DNA of 33,691 nt from WLMZ01 sp037140375 (GCA_037140375.1 JBAXER010000027.1:1-33691); one strand, 5' to 3'. Shown: positions 1 to 8,775, counted from the first letter of the stretch. Program-made: numbers and translations. Notes: generated by a model not told the origin, from the sequence alone.

Positions 1-25
1 AGTTCTACAAAATCAGAGTTCTACA
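1..25. repeat. 9-bp direct repeat AGTTCTACA at the 3' end of the MBL gene
   Basis: AGTTCTACA occurs at 1-9 and 17-25 (period 16), straddling the stop codon of the MBL-fold gene. It may be a short slippage duplication. A 9-bp match at this distance could also arise by chance. Confidence 0.4.
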
Positions 26-834
26 GAGGTGAGGTCGTCACCGAGCACGATGTTGCCTGCGAAGTGAGCAGCGGCAAGCGCACGCCATTCGTCTTCGGCG
101 CCAGGGGCGATGGCGGGCACGTAGTGGGTGAGCACCAACGTGGTGACACCGGCGCGGGTTGCCGTCTGGGCGGCCTGCTCGACCGTGCTGTGGTAGTCGA
201 GAATGTCTTGGAAGCGCTGGCTTGGCACAAGCTTGACAAGGTCATCGCGGATCACGGTTTGCACGTAGGCATCGGCGCCGAGGCATAGCTCGTGCAGACC
301 GTCGCACGGGATGCCGTCGCCGCCGAGCACCACTGAGTGAGTGCCGTCGTCGAGGCGGAACGCAACCGTTGGCTCAACTGGGCGATGGTCGGTAGCGCCA
401 ACCTTCACCGACACAGCGCCGATGGTGAACTCATCGCCAGGAACAACCTCGACCACTTCGATCTGTGGGCCGCTGGTGAGATCGTTGTGATGATCGAGGC
501 GGTACTGAATGTCGGGCGCGAGCGCTGCCAACGTGGCGGTGACGATCTCGGCGGTGCGTGGTGGGCCGTAAATGCGCAAGGTCTGCTGCATGGGACTCAT
601 CACCCAATGCATGGTGATGACATCGTTGAGGTCGGTGAGATGATCACTGTGCAAGTGCGTGATGAGCAGCGCGCTGAGCATGCCGGGCATTGCACCAGCA
701 CCCATCATGCGTTGCAAGACTCCTCGACCGCAGTCGATGAGAACGGTGGCGCCAGCAGCGCGAACCAATGTTGCTGGTCCTCCGCGGCGAGGATCGGGAA
801 TTGGGTTGCCTGTACCGAGCAAGGTGATCTGCAT
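13..834 (-). CDS. MBL-fold metallo-hydrolase (RNase Z/arylsulfatase-like subgroup)
   Basis: The 273-aa protein is a metallo-beta-lactamase-fold hydrolase. It opens with the beta-strand MQITLLGTGNP typical of RNase Z-like members. The metal motif THLHSDH gives His60, His62, Asp64 and His65; His150, Asp173, His215 (DYHSTVEQA) and His237 (LTHYVP) complete a plausible dinuclear zinc site. The Ser-Asp-His motif and the lack of a visible tRNA-binding exosite argue against assuming tRNase Z; esterase, lactonase or arylsulfatase activity is equally possible. A longer frame opens at 870, but that would place the promoter and operator inside the gene. A TAGGGT -10 box ends 7 nt before the ATG at 834, so this ATG is chosen and the mRNA is probably leaderless. 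The shared operator suggests co-regulation with the halohydrin dehalogenase at 8892. Confidence 0.88.
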   Translation of the reverse strand: MQITLLGTGNPIPDPRRGGPATLVRAAGATVLIDCGRGVLQRMMGAGAMPGMLSALLITHLHSDHLTDLNDVITMHWVMSPMQQTLRIYGPPRTAEIVTATLAALAPDIQYRLDHHNDLTSGPQIEVVEVVPGDEFTIGAVSVKVGATDHRPVEPTVAFRLDDGTHSVVLGGDGIPCDGLHELCLGADAYVQTVIRDDLVKLVPSQRFQDILDYHSTVEQAAQTATRAGVTTLVLTHYVPAIAPGAEDEWRALAAAHFAGNIVLGDDLTSVEL

Positions 835-841
835 GACGGGC

Positions 842-870
842 ACCCTATCAATTGACACTGTGGGTGACAA
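842..870 (-). promoter_or_regulatory. Leaderless promoter of the MBL-fold gene
   Basis: On the minus strand TTGTCA (865-870) is followed by 17 bp, TAGGGT (842-847), 7 nt and the ATG at 834. No Shine-Dalgarno sequence can fit. The layout is the same, base for base in spacing, as the promoter at 8856-8884. Confidence 0.8.
853..869. promoter_or_regulatory. Palindromic operator TGTCAC-N5-GTGTCA (copy 1)
   Basis: Read on the minus strand the site is TGTCACCCACAGTGTCA, an inverted repeat with one mismatch. It covers five bases of the -35 box and most of the spacer, the expected place for a repressor. It matches the operator at 8857-8873 at 14 of 17 positions. The likely reader is the TetR protein at 8176-8775 (inference). 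Confidence 0.7.
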
Positions 871-958
871 GAGTTGTGCGGCACTGGCTCAGATAGTTCT
901 GTCTATAGTCGAAACCAACAAACAAAAGTCAAACGAATGAACAAGGAATTCTCGACTC

Positions 959-2455
959 ATGGCTGATCTGATCAATCTCGCTGAATGGCAGCGCCGCGCT
1001 TCCATCGTTACCCCACGCGCCCAGTGCTTCATCGACGGCAAGTTCGTCGATGCCGCATCCGGCAAGACCTTCGATGACATCAGCCCGCGTGATGGCCATC
1101 TCATTGCCAAAGTGGCCGAGGGCGATGTCGAAGACATCAACCGTGCAGTCGCTGCGGCACGCCGCTCGTTCGAGGCCGGAGTCTGGAGCCGCATGGCTCC
1201 GTTCGAACGCAAGAAAGTCATGCTGCGCTTCGTCGATCTCATTCGCGAACACACGCTCGAGCTCGCACTGCTCGAGACGCTCGACGTCGGTAAGCCCATC
1301 AGCGACTCGATCAACGTCGACATCGCCTCATGCGCAAACAACCTGCAGTGGTTTGCCGAGTGCATCGACAAGACCTACGGCGAGCTCGCCCCCGTGCCAT
1401 ACGAGTCGTTGGCCATGATCAGCCGCGAGCCAATGGGCGTTGTTGGTGCAGTCGTGCCATGGAACTACCCCGCCATCATCACCAGCTGGAAGATCGGCGC
1501 CGGCCTCGCTGCCGGTAACAGCATGGTGCTCAAGCCCGCTGAGCAGTCACCGCTGTCGGCGCTGCTGCTTGCCGAACTCGCCAGCCAAGCCGGACTCCCC
1601 GACGGCGTGCTCAACGTGGTCCCGGGCTTTGGCCCCACGGCTGGCGCGGCGCTGGGTTTACACATGGATGTCGACAAGTTGGCCTTCACCGGTTCGGGCG
1701 AGGTGGGTCGCTACTTCATGCGCTACGCCGCCGAGAGCAACGCCAAGTCGGTGTCGCTCGAGCTGGGCGGCAAGTCGCCTCAGGTCGTGCTGGCCGATGT
1801 TGGCGACCTTGAGGCCGCTGCATCAGCCGTGGCATGGGGCGTGTTCTACAACGCCGGCCAGACTTGCCATGCAGGCACTCGCCTCATCGTCGATCATCGC
1901 ATCCAAGACGACCTACTCGACGCGGTGTGCGAAGTGGCCAAGACACTTTGGCCCAGCGATCCGTATGACCCTGCTGGCACGATGGGCACCTTGGTCGACG
2001 AGTCGCAGACTCAGCGCGTGATGGGCTACATCGAAGCCGGCCGCAACGAAGGCGCCGAGGTTCGTATCGGCGGCGAGCGGCTCAATGTCACCGATGGCGG
2101 CTGCTACATCGCGCCAACGGTGTTCTCGGGTGTGAACAATTCGATGACCATCGCTCGCGAAGAGATCTTCGGACCAGTGCTCGTATCTATTCCGGTCGAT
2201 GGTGTCGACGAAGCCGTTCGGGTGGCCAACGACAGCCCATTCGGTTTGGCCGCATCCATCTGGAGCCGCGATATCTCCACAGCGCACAAGGCGGCCAAAG
2301 CCCTGCGCGCTGGCACGGTGTGGATCAACACGTTCGACATGGGCTCAATCACCACACCGTTCGGTGGGTTCAAGCAGAGCGGCACCGGACGCGATCGGTC
2401 GATGCACAGCCTTGACGGCTACACCCACCTCAAGACCACCTGGCTACAGATGTAA
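959..2455 (+). CDS. PuuC-like NAD(P)+-dependent aldehyde dehydrogenase
   Basis: The 498-aa protein is a full-length ALDH-superfamily enzyme oxidising an aldehyde to its acid. Visible are the N-motif VPWNYP, the cofactor motif FTGSGEVG, the general base Glu268 (LELGGK), the nucleophile Cys303 (GQTCHAG), and the C-terminal EEIFGPV and PFGGFKQSG motifs. The N-terminal LAEWQRRA stretch and the LETLDVGKPI block recall E. coli PuuC (gamma-glutamyl-gamma-aminobutyraldehyde dehydrogenase). No other putrescine-pathway gene is near, so the substrate is left open. The ATG has AAGGA about 11 nt upstream, a rather long spacing. It is divergent from the MBL gene across 124 bp and convergent with the cupredoxin gene. 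Confidence 0.93.
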   Translation: MADLINLAEWQRRASIVTPRAQCFIDGKFVDAASGKTFDDISPRDGHLIAKVAEGDVEDINRAVAAARRSFEAGVWSRMAPFERKKVMLRFVDLIREHTLELALLETLDVGKPISDSINVDIASCANNLQWFAECIDKTYGELAPVPYESLAMISREPMGVVGAVVPWNYPAIITSWKIGAGLAAGNSMVLKPAEQSPLSALLLAELASQAGLPDGVLNVVPGFGPTAGAALGLHMDVDKLAFTGSGEVGRYFMRYAAESNAKSVSLELGGKSPQVVLADVGDLEAAASAVAWGVFYNAGQTCHAGTRLIVDHRIQDDLLDAVCEVAKTLWPSDPYDPAGTMGTLVDESQTQRVMGYIEAGRNEGAEVRIGGERLNVTDGGCYIAPTVFSGVNNSMTIAREEIFGPVLVSIPVDGVDEAVRVANDSPFGLAASIWSRDISTAHKAAKALRAGTVWINTFDMGSITTPFGGFKQSGTGRDRSMHSLDGYTHLKTTWLQM

Positions 2456-2472
2456 TGGGTTGCAGATGTAAT
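2447..2472. repeat. 10-bp direct repeat CAGATGTAAT across the ALDH stop codon
   Basis: CAGATGTAAT lies at 2447-2456, containing the ALDH stop TAA, and again at 2463-2472 (period 16). The copies sit in the short space between the convergent ALDH and cupredoxin genes, so the second copy touches the stop codon of the cupredoxin gene. Confidence 0.55.
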
Positions 2473-2945
2473 CAGCTCGTTGCAGTGGCATCGGCCGGAG
2501 TAACTACCAAATTCGCCACCATGCCGCGCGAAACATGCGAGGTCTTGTCGACCGGATTGATGATGTCGCAATACAACTCGTAGGTGCCGGGCGCGAGCAC
2601 GCCCACATCAAGGATGAAGTCTTTTTCACCGGGCTGGATGTCTCGCGAAATCTTCACGCCGCGCACGCCGATGTTGTGCACCACACCACCGATGTTGGTG
2701 GCATCGATACGGACTGCGCCGGTGGGCACCGTGAGGTTGCCCTTTATCGCGAACTCAGACAGCGTGAGCTTCACAACCGAACCATCGAACGCAGTTGGCT
2801 TTGCCGTTTCAGAACCACCAAGGGCAAACACCAACACCACAACGATGGCGATGAGCGCCACAACGCCGATGGCAATGATGATGCGCAAGCGTTTGCGGCG
2901 CTGCTGCTTGAGGTAACGCTCTTCCCGACGTGAATTGGCAGCCAC
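2472..2945 (-). CDS. Membrane-anchored cupredoxin-like protein
   Basis: The 157-aa protein has a basic cytoplasmic N-terminus (about residues 1-21), one hydrophobic segment (about 22-44) and an extracytoplasmic cupredoxin-like beta-sandwich. The candidate type 1 copper ligands are all present: His in VVHNIG, Cys in YELYCDI, His in TSHVSRGM, and the Met that ends that motif. The loop between Cys and the second His holds ten residues, longer than in plastocyanin. It may carry electrons or bind copper at the outer face of the membrane; no partner oxidase is visible. The start is GTG at 2945, with AAGGAGA six nt upstream. It follows the enolase-family gene by 18 bp in the same operon. Confidence 0.8.
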   Translation of the reverse strand: MAANSRREERYLKQQRRKRLRIIIAIGVVALIAIVVVLVFALGGSETAKPTAFDGSVVKLTLSEFAIKGNLTVPTGAVRIDATNIGGVVHNIGVRGVKISRDIQPGEKDFILDVGVLAPGTYELYCDIINPVDKTSHVSRGMVANLVVTPADATATS

Positions 2946-2963
2946 AATGGCTCTCCTTTGCGA

Positions 2964-4163
2964 TTACGGCTGAGGTGTCTCGGCCATCTCAAGATGCAGT
3001 TCATTACCGGTGTACGGATTCGCCAACGCGACTGCCTCGTTGAGCTCGACACCGAGACCAGGTTCGGTTGGTGGGATCACGTAACCGTCTTGCCATTGAA
3101 TCGGCTTCACCAAGATGTCGGCGTGGAAGCCGCTCCAGTCCTGGATGCTCTCGAGAATGAGGAAGTTGGGCGAGCACGTGCTGAGCTGAATGTTGGCAGC
3201 GCCAACGATGGGCCCGCAGTACAAATGTGGCGCGAGTTGTGCGTAATACGTCTCGGCCAACGCAGCGATCTTCTTGCCTTCGAGCAAGCCGCCGCATCGA
3301 CCAAGGTTGAGTTGCAAAATTGACGCAGCGCCAGCCTGCAGCACTCGCGCAAACTCGTACTTGGTGGTCAACCGCTCGCCCGTTGAAATTGGGATAGAGG
3401 TGCTGCGCGCCACCCGCGCCATCTCGTCGGGGTTCTCGGGCGGTGTGGGTTCTTCGAACCATAGTGGCTCGTATTTCTCGATGCGCTTGGCCAAGCGAAT
3501 CGCGCCCGAGGCAGTGAACTGGCCGTGCGTTCCGAAGAGCAGATCGGCTTTGGTGCCCACTGCTTCGCGAATGGTGCGCACCATGCGCTCAGAGAGTTCG
3601 AGTGCTTCGAGTGTTGGCTGGCGGCCATCGAACACGCTGTAGCGGCCAGCAGGATCGAACTTCACACCGGTGAAGCCGCGCTCAACCTCGAGCACCGCTT
3701 TCTCGGCGGCCGCATCGGGATCGGTGTACACCGGATGATCGGCGTACGCGTCGACATCGTTTGGTGGGTAGAGGTAGGTGTAGGTCCGCAGCTTTTCGTG
3801 CACCTGACCACCGAGCAGTTCGTACACCGGCTTGTTGGTCTCTTTGCCAACAATGTCCCAGCACGCCATCTCGAGTCCGCTCAGGATGCCGCCCAAGGTG
3901 ATGTCGGGACGCAACGCGTAGCCACGGCCATAGACCTGACGCCACAGTGTCTCGATCTTGAACGGGTCGGCGCCGATGAAGTGCCGCTCGGCGACATCTT
4001 CGATCATGCGCGCCACCAAATGCGGCGAGAACGTAGCCACATACACCTCACCGACGCCGGTGATTCCGCTGTCGGTGGTGAGCTTCAAGAAGATGAAGTA
4101 ACGACCACCGAAACGAGGTGGTGGGTTACCAACAACGAATGTTTTGACGTCGACAATTTTCAT
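2964..4163 (-). CDS. Mandelate racemase/muconate lactonizing-type enolase-superfamily enzyme
   Basis: The 399-aa protein is a full-length two-domain member of the enolase superfamily, probably a sugar-acid dehydratase. Glu237 (WFEEP), Glu263 (TGERL) and His313 (APHLYCGP) match the second and third metal ligands and the base of E. coli D-galactonate dehydratase; the spacings 24, 26 and 50 are the same as between His185, Glu209, Glu235 and His285 there. The first metal ligand, Asp183 in that enzyme, is Gly211 here (FGTHGQ), while the neighbouring His213 is kept. Chemistry is therefore uncertain. The ATG at 4163 lies 21 bp after the alcohol dehydrogenase stop, without a strong Shine-Dalgarno sequence. 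Confidence 0.88.
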   Translation of the reverse strand: MKIVDVKTFVVGNPPPRFGGRYFIFLKLTTDSGITGVGEVYVATFSPHLVARMIEDVAERHFIGADPFKIETLWRQVYGRGYALRPDITLGGILSGLEMACWDIVGKETNKPVYELLGGQVHEKLRTYTYLYPPNDVDAYADHPVYTDPDAAAEKAVLEVERGFTGVKFDPAGRYSVFDGRQPTLEALELSERMVRTIREAVGTKADLLFGTHGQFTASGAIRLAKRIEKYEPLWFEEPTPPENPDEMARVARSTSIPISTGERLTTKYEFARVLQAGAASILQLNLGRCGGLLEGKKIAALAETYYAQLAPHLYCGPIVGAANIQLSTCSPNFLILESIQDWSGFHADILVKPIQWQDGYVIPPTEPGLGVELNEAVALANPYTGNELHLEMAETPQP

Positions 4164-4184
4164 GGCGCGGCCTGCATTGCTCTA

Positions 4185-5264
4185 TCAGAACACAATCACG
4201 TTGCGCAGCGCGTCGCCGCGCTTCACGGACTCCATTGCTTCGTTGATATCGGCGAGCGCATAACGACCCGAGATCAGCTCGTCGAGCTTGAGGCGACCCT
4301 GCTTATAGAGGTTCACCAGATTCGGGATGTCGATGCTGATGCGCGACCCGCCCATCTTCGAACCGAGGATGCGTTGGCTGTATGCGGCCATCGTGCCTGG
4401 ATCGATTTCGGACATCACACCGTTGGCCGGCATGCCCACGAGCACCACTGCTCCGGCCTTGGCCAACAACGCGTACGACGCATCGAACGCAGCCTTCGCG
4501 CCAACGGTGACGAACACGTAGTCGGCACCACGGCCGTCAGTGAGTTCGCGAACGCGCGCCACGACATCGTCCGTGAGTGGGTTCAGTGTGTGAGTGGCGC
4601 CGAACTCGAGCGCCGCTTGCAGCTTGCTCTCGGCGAGGTCGATCGCAACGATGGTCTGCGCGCCGCTGAGCAATGCGCCCTGCACGCTGTTGAGGCCCAC
4701 GCCGCCGCAACCGAACACCACTACGTGACTGCCTGGCTGCACGCCGGCAGTGTTGGTGACCGCACCGAACCCGGTAATGACGCCGCACGCCAGTAACGAC
4801 GCAACATCGAGACCGAGGTCGGCTGGCACCACAACGAGTTGCGATTCTTCGACCACTACCTGCTCGGCAAATGCTGCGGTGCGCAGACCATGCACAATCG
4901 AGGCACCGCTGGAATCGGTGAGCGGGCTGGTGGCATCGAGCGGGAACGTGGCATCGCAGGTGACGGGCATGCCCATCGTGCAACCGTGACAGTGACCGCA
5001 CGAACGGATGAGCGTGACCACAACCGCGTCGCCCACCTTCACCGAATGAACGCCGGGACCAACCTCGGCAACAATGCCAGCACCCTCGTGGCCGTAGACC
5101 GCTGGGAGTTGGCCACCCCAACCGCCTTCGGCGTAGGTGATGTCGCTGTGGCAGATAGCCGTAGCGACCATGCGCACCTTCACTTCGCCCGGACCGGGAT
5201 CTGCAAGATGCAGTTCTTCGATCACCAATGGTGCGCCAAACTCACGACACACTGCAGCCTTCAT
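4185..5264 (-). CDS. Zinc-dependent medium-chain alcohol dehydrogenase
   Basis: The 359-aa protein oxidises an alcohol or reduces an aldehyde with NAD(P). The catalytic zinc site is seen as Cys38 (AICHSD), His59/Glu60 (GHEG) and a later Cys in LLACGVITG. The structural zinc site has all four cysteines: Cys89, Cys92, Cys95 and Cys103. The Rossmann motif is GCGGVG. Overall layout is like class III or NDMA-type alcohol dehydrogenases; substrate unknown. A longer frame opens upstream, but ATG 5264 has GGAGGTG seven nt before it and overlaps the preceding stop as ATGA, so this start is well supported. It sits second in the operon, translationally coupled to the beta-hydroxyacid dehydrogenase. Confidence 0.92.
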   Translation of the reverse strand: MKAAVCREFGAPLVIEELHLADPGPGEVKVRMVATAICHSDITYAEGGWGGQLPAVYGHEGAGIVAEVGPGVHSVKVGDAVVVTLIRSCGHCHGCTMGMPVTCDATFPLDATSPLTDSSGASIVHGLRTAAFAEQVVVEESQLVVVPADLGLDVASLLACGVITGFGAVTNTAGVQPGSHVVVFGCGGVGLNSVQGALLSGAQTIVAIDLAESKLQAALEFGATHTLNPLTDDVVARVRELTDGRGADYVFVTVGAKAAFDASYALLAKAGAVVLVGMPANGVMSEIDPGTMAAYSQRILGSKMGGSRISIDIPNLVNLYKQGRLKLDELISGRYALADINEAMESVKRGDALRNVIVF

Positions 5265-6181
5265 TGCAACACCTCCGGAAATCCGTCGGCACGCAAATCG
5301 GTGCCGAGCGCGTCTTCTAACAACTTCACAACTTGCGTCGACCAAGCCTGCCCACCGTACTGAGCACGCGAACGAATGAAGATCTGTTCGACGAGGCCAG
5401 CCAACTCGAGGGGCACGCCAAACTGGCGGCCGAACTGGGTGGCAAATCCGAGGTCTTTGCAGGCGAGATCCATCGTGAAGCCGATGTTGTAGCTGCCGTT
5501 CAGGATCACCTGGCCCTCGGTCTCGTGCACAAAGCTATTGCCCGAGCTTTCTTTGATTGCCTCAAACGACTTCGCCAGATCGAGGCCGCCGCGCTTGGCA
5601 AGCATCAGCGCTTCGCCAACCGCAACAAGGTTGATGAACGCCAGCATGTTGGTGATCACCTTGATGACCGAGGCGCTGCCCAGCGGACCCATGTACAGAA
5701 TCGGCTGGCCAACAGCACTGAGCAGATCGCGGTGAGATTCGAAGATGGCTTCGTCGCCGCCCACGAGCACCGTGATGTCGCCCTCGGCTGCTTTGTGAAC
5801 ACCGCCGGTAACAGGACACTCGAGCATGTGCACGCCAACCGACCAAGCGATCGCCGCAAGACGAATCGTCTCTTCACGGTCTTGAGTGCTCATGTCGATA
5901 ATGGTTCCGCCTGGGCGCATGCCGGCGAGAACGCCCTTCGGCCCGGTGATCACCATGCTGACCGCCGAAGGCGAGGGCAGACACGTGAACACCACATCGG
6001 AGACCTTGGCAACATCTTCTGCCGAGTCGGCCCACGTTGCTCCGGCGGCCACGAGACCATCGGCCGCGCTGCGGTTGAGGTCGCTGACGGTGACGTGATG
6101 TCCATGACGCACCAAGCTTGAAGCGAGGTACATCCCAAGGTGTCCCAGACCGACAAACCCAACCTGTTTTGCTTCGCTCAC
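5261..6181 (-). CDS. Beta-hydroxyacid dehydrogenase (HIBADH/GarR-like)
   Basis: The 306-aa protein belongs to the 3-hydroxyisobutyrate/tartronate semialdehyde reductase family. The N-terminal Rossmann motif is GLGHLG (residues 11-16), the substrate motif is CPVTGGVHKA, and the catalytic lysine lies in SVIKVITNM. It would interconvert a short beta-hydroxyacid and its semialdehyde or ketoacid. The start chosen is GTG at 6181, with AAGGAG six nt upstream; the open frame continues to 6343 but that part looks non-coding. It is the first gene of the operon 6181-2472. With the alcohol dehydrogenase and the enolase-type enzyme it suggests breakdown of a hydroxyacid or sugar acid (inference). Confidence 0.9.
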   Translation of the reverse strand: MSEAKQVGFVGLGHLGMYLASSLVRHGHHVTVSDLNRSAADGLVAAGATWADSAEDVAKVSDVVFTCLPSPSAVSMVITGPKGVLAGMRPGGTIIDMSTQDREETIRLAAIAWSVGVHMLECPVTGGVHKAAEGDITVLVGGDEAIFESHRDLLSAVGQPILYMGPLGSASVIKVITNMLAFINLVAVGEALMLAKRGGLDLAKSFEAIKESSGNSFVHETEGQVILNGSYNIGFTMDLACKDLGFATQFGRQFGVPLELAGLVEQIFIRSRAQYGGQAWSTQVVKLLEDALGTDLRADGFPEVLQ

Positions 6182-6329
6182 GCAGGTCTCCTTCGACCAA
6201 ATAATCCCACTGAATGACTCGACCGAGCCCGATCGAATAGCGGCACAACCGTACCACTCACCCACTTTGCGGAGCCGAAACAAGCGGCCGAACAACGGTT
6301 TCGGCACGGCGTCAGCACCGGTTCGGACA

Positions 6330-6335
6330 TACGCT
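6330..6335 (+). promoter_or_regulatory. -10 box TACGCT of a leaderless promoter
   Basis: TACGCT is followed by 6 nt and the ATG at 6342. No Shine-Dalgarno sequence precedes that ATG. No good -35 box is visible. Confidence 0.5.
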
Positions 6336-6341
6336 GCAGCC

Positions 6342-7364
6342 ATGACGCGTCTTGTGTATTCAGAAGCAGAACTGATGAGCGATCATCCATTCGCCCAGCA
6401 ACATGTGGTGGCCGGCAGTCGTATGCACGGCGGGATGATGCACGACGGCACCTATCAGCCGCCACGAGCCTTACTGCGCGAGCCAGCGCTGCAGGCATGG
6501 ACCGACGCACTGCGCGCCCGCGGCGGCGACCTGCTCGACGCCGACTCATCGCTGCTCGACGGCGAAAAGGTCCCTGGCGTCGAACAGAGCCGGGTGCTGC
6601 TTCGTAATGGCCTCGGCGAAACCTTCTGGAACGGCCTCACCATCACCGGCAAGATCGAGGCCAAGGGTCGCCTGCTCGCCGAGATGGTGTTCCCCGAGCT
6701 GGGCCCATTCATTGTCGAAGATGTCTCCGAGATGGCAATCGGCCACCTCAACAAGGGCCTCCTCAAGGCCCACGGCCTCGACGAAGGCGGCCTCCCCGAC
6801 GAAGGCATCGGCGGCCACGACGTGATGTGGTTCGTGGCCCGCGATCTCGCTCTTGGCGCCAACGCCTATCCCGACGTTGAGCCACCCGAAAACATTTCGC
6901 GTCCCGATTCCGCTGTGCGGCGGATGCCCGAAGTCTCGGCTGCGGTCGAGGGCTTCATCTCGTTCTTGATGAACCTGCTGGTCATCGAGTTCCGCGCCGA
7001 GATCGGCTTCGCCGCAACGCAAGCCGTGTTGCGCACCCCCGATCTGTTTGCCGATCGTCGTGCCGATGCTGAAGAAGCTGCCGAGATCATCGGCCGCATT
7101 CGCACCGACGAAGAGATCCACGTGAGCTCGCTTCGCTTGTACTTGGGCGAGCTCGCGTCGGTCACATTCAAGACTCTCGATGGCGGCACCGTGGCCGGCC
7201 GTGACCTCATCGATCGTTTCTGGGGCGGGCTCGTGCACTGGGCAACGGTTGAGCAGCCACCGTTGGCATCGCAGATGCAGCGCGAGCTCATCGAATCACG
7301 CATCATGGCCGCCCCCAACGGCGCCCAGATCCTTGCCGAGTTCCGCAGCGCCGGCTCCGACTGA
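6342..7364 (+). CDS. Unrecognised helical protein, possibly ferritin-like
   Basis: I do not recognise this 340-aa protein with certainty. It is mostly helical, without signal peptide or membrane segments. Several helices carry acidic and His residues in spacings reminiscent of diiron carboxylate proteins: EDVSEMAIGH, IEFRAEIGF and TDEEIHVSSLRLYLGEL, the last with an ExxH motif. A ferritin-like diiron fold is a guess only. The open frame begins at 6267; ATG 6342 is chosen because a TACGCT box lies 6 nt upstream and the earlier part reads as the divergent intergenic region. The SDR at 7431 follows after 66 bp that contain a tandem repeat. Function unknown. Confidence 0.7.
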   Translation: MTRLVYSEAELMSDHPFAQQHVVAGSRMHGGMMHDGTYQPPRALLREPALQAWTDALRARGGDLLDADSSLLDGEKVPGVEQSRVLLRNGLGETFWNGLTITGKIEAKGRLLAEMVFPELGPFIVEDVSEMAIGHLNKGLLKAHGLDEGGLPDEGIGGHDVMWFVARDLALGANAYPDVEPPENISRPDSAVRRMPEVSAAVEGFISFLMNLLVIEFRAEIGFAATQAVLRTPDLFADRRADAEEAAEIIGRIRTDEEIHVSSLRLYLGELASVTFKTLDGGTVAGRDLIDRFWGGLVHWATVEQPPLASQMQRELIESRIMAAPNGAQILAEFRSAGSD

Positions 7365-7400
7365 GCACCCTCGCTCCGACCGAGCCCCTCGCTCCGACCG
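7354..7400. repeat. Tandem repeat spanning the stop codon (GCTCCGAC x3)
   Basis: GCTCCGAC occurs at 7354-7361, 7373-7380 and 7391-7398 (periods 19 and 18). The last two copies share the 14-bp block CCTCGCTCCGACCG (7369-7382 and 7387-7400). The first copy includes the last two codons of the preceding gene, so the array looks like 3'-end duplication. Confidence 0.8.
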
Positions 7401-7417
7401 GCGCCAACCCACCCAGC

Positions 7418-7423
7418 TAACGT
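7418..7423 (+). promoter_or_regulatory. -10 box TAACGT of a leaderless promoter
   Basis: TAACGT is followed by 7 nt and the ATG at 7431, leaving no room for a Shine-Dalgarno sequence. No clear -35 box lies 17 bp upstream. Confidence 0.5.
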
Positions 7424-7430
7424 CGCCGCC

Positions 7431-8168
7431 ATGTCTGGATTAGCGATTGTCACGGGTGGAGCACGCGGTATTGGGGCAGCGATTGCAGCAGCGCTGCTTG
7501 CCGACGGCGAGATCGACGAGGTCGCTGCGTTCGACCTCGACATCGCCGGTGCGCAGGAACCGGCTGGTGTCACGCTTCATCAGTGCGATGTCACCAATGT
7601 CGAGCAGGTACGCGACGTGGTCGCATCGCTGGGCCGGCACGCAACGGTCTTGGTCAACAACGCCGGTGGCGGCAAGCACCGCCCAGAGCGCACCGACAAC
7701 AAGCCCGGCGACCCGTTTGGTCCGGTCGATTTGTTTCGCGAATCAGTCGACCTCAACCTCACCAGCGCGCACATCGTGACGAGCGTGGTTGGTCCCAACA
7801 TGGCCAGCGGTTCGGCCATCTGCAATACGGCCTCGATCGCGGGCCTGATGCCCAATGCTTTGATGGCCTACGGTGCCGCCAAGGCTGGGCTCATCCACTG
7901 GACCAAGTGCATGGCCCTCTCGCTCGCACCGCGGGGCATCCGCGTGAACGCTGTGGCGCCTGGCTTCATCTACACCCGCCTGTGGGAGCAGACGCTGCCT
8001 CGCAAGTACTTCGATCAGATGGTGGGCGTGGCCGTGCCAATGTCGAGCGAACAAACGCCCGAGCAGATTGCCGACAGCGTGGCATTTTTGTGTTCGGCGC
8101 GTGCAGCGCAAATCACGGGCCAGGTGCTCGCCATCGACGGCGGCTCACTGCTGGGCCAGGTTCGCTGA
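7431..8168 (+). CDS. Classical SDR oxidoreductase (FabG-like)
   Basis: The 245-aa protein is a complete classical short-chain dehydrogenase/reductase. It has TGGARGIG at residues 8-15, NNAGGG after the fourth strand, the catalytic Ser in CNTASIAG, and Tyr and Lys in MAYGAAKAG. The C-terminal motif ITGQVLAIDGGSL is typical of FabG-type enzymes. It would oxidise or reduce a secondary alcohol or ketone with NAD(P); the substrate cannot be told. It converges with the TetR gene, whose stop lies 7 bp away. There is no good terminator between them, only the 8-bp palindrome GGCTAGCC. Confidence 0.92.
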   Translation: MSGLAIVTGGARGIGAAIAAALLADGEIDEVAAFDLDIAGAQEPAGVTLHQCDVTNVEQVRDVVASLGRHATVLVNNAGGGKHRPERTDNKPGDPFGPVDLFRESVDLNLTSAHIVTSVVGPNMASGSAICNTASIAGLMPNALMAYGAAKAGLIHWTKCMALSLAPRGIRVNAVAPGFIYTRLWEQTLPRKYFDQMVGVAVPMSSEQTPEQIADSVAFLCSARAAQITGQVLAIDGGSLLGQVR

Positions 8169-8175
8169 GAACCGG

Positions 8176-8775
8176 CTAGCCCAACAGTTGCATCATTGAT
8201 TCGACCAGCGCTTCGGCCGCAAGGTCGCGTGACAAACCCTGATCGCGACGCAACAGATCGATCGATTCGAATGAGCACAATACGTCGAGCACTGCAGCAA
8301 TCGATGCGGCGCGCGATGGCTCCATCGCATCGAGTTCGGCGGCAAACAACTTGTTCACCTGCACCCGCAGGAAGCCCCGCGACCGACTGATCTCGGCGCT
8401 CACAATTGGCTGCAATGGCGCGAGTGCTCGAGACAATCGAGCGACCGGCCCAATTTCTTCAAACAACGCGAGTCGGTGTGTCACCAACGTGTTGACTCGA
8501 TCGGCGAGCGGAGTGTCGCTCGGGATCGTGAGCGCAAACATGGCGACAACGGCACCTTCTTGACGGCTGATCGCTGTGCGCGCCAGCTCGTCTTTGTCGG
8601 CAAAGTAGCGAAACACGGAACGATGCGAGACGCCGGAGCGATCGGCCACATCGGCCACGCCGGGCCGCGGATTGCCCTCCCGGACCAGCTCGAGAAAGGC
8701 GTCAACAACGGCGATCTTGTTGCGATCACGGCGAGCGTGACGTCCGTCTTGAAGATCGAGTGCCTCGGTGACCAC
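8176..8775 (-). CDS. TetR-family transcriptional regulator
   Basis: The 199-aa protein has a TetR N-terminal helix-turn-helix (about residues 39-64; GVADVADRSGVSHRSVFRYF followed by ADKDEL) and a divergent ligand-binding C-terminal domain. It is divergent from the halohydrin dehalogenase, with 116 bp between the starts. That gap holds a strong promoter with the TGACACCCTAAGTGTCA palindrome on the dehalogenase side. It is probably a repressor released by a haloalcohol, epoxide or related ligand (inference). The chosen start is GTG 8775, which follows TAGGCT by 6 nt, so its own mRNA is likely leaderless. The same operator sequence before the MBL gene at 834 suggests a second target. Confidence 0.93.
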   Translation of the reverse strand: MVTEALDLQDGRHARRDRNKIAVVDAFLELVREGNPRPGVADVADRSGVSHRSVFRYFADKDELARTAISRQEGAVVAMFALTIPSDTPLADRVNTLVTHRLALFEEIGPVARLSRALAPLQPIVSAEISRSRGFLRVQVNKLFAAELDAMEPSRAASIAAVLDVLCSFESIDLLRRDQGLSRDLAAEALVESMMQLLG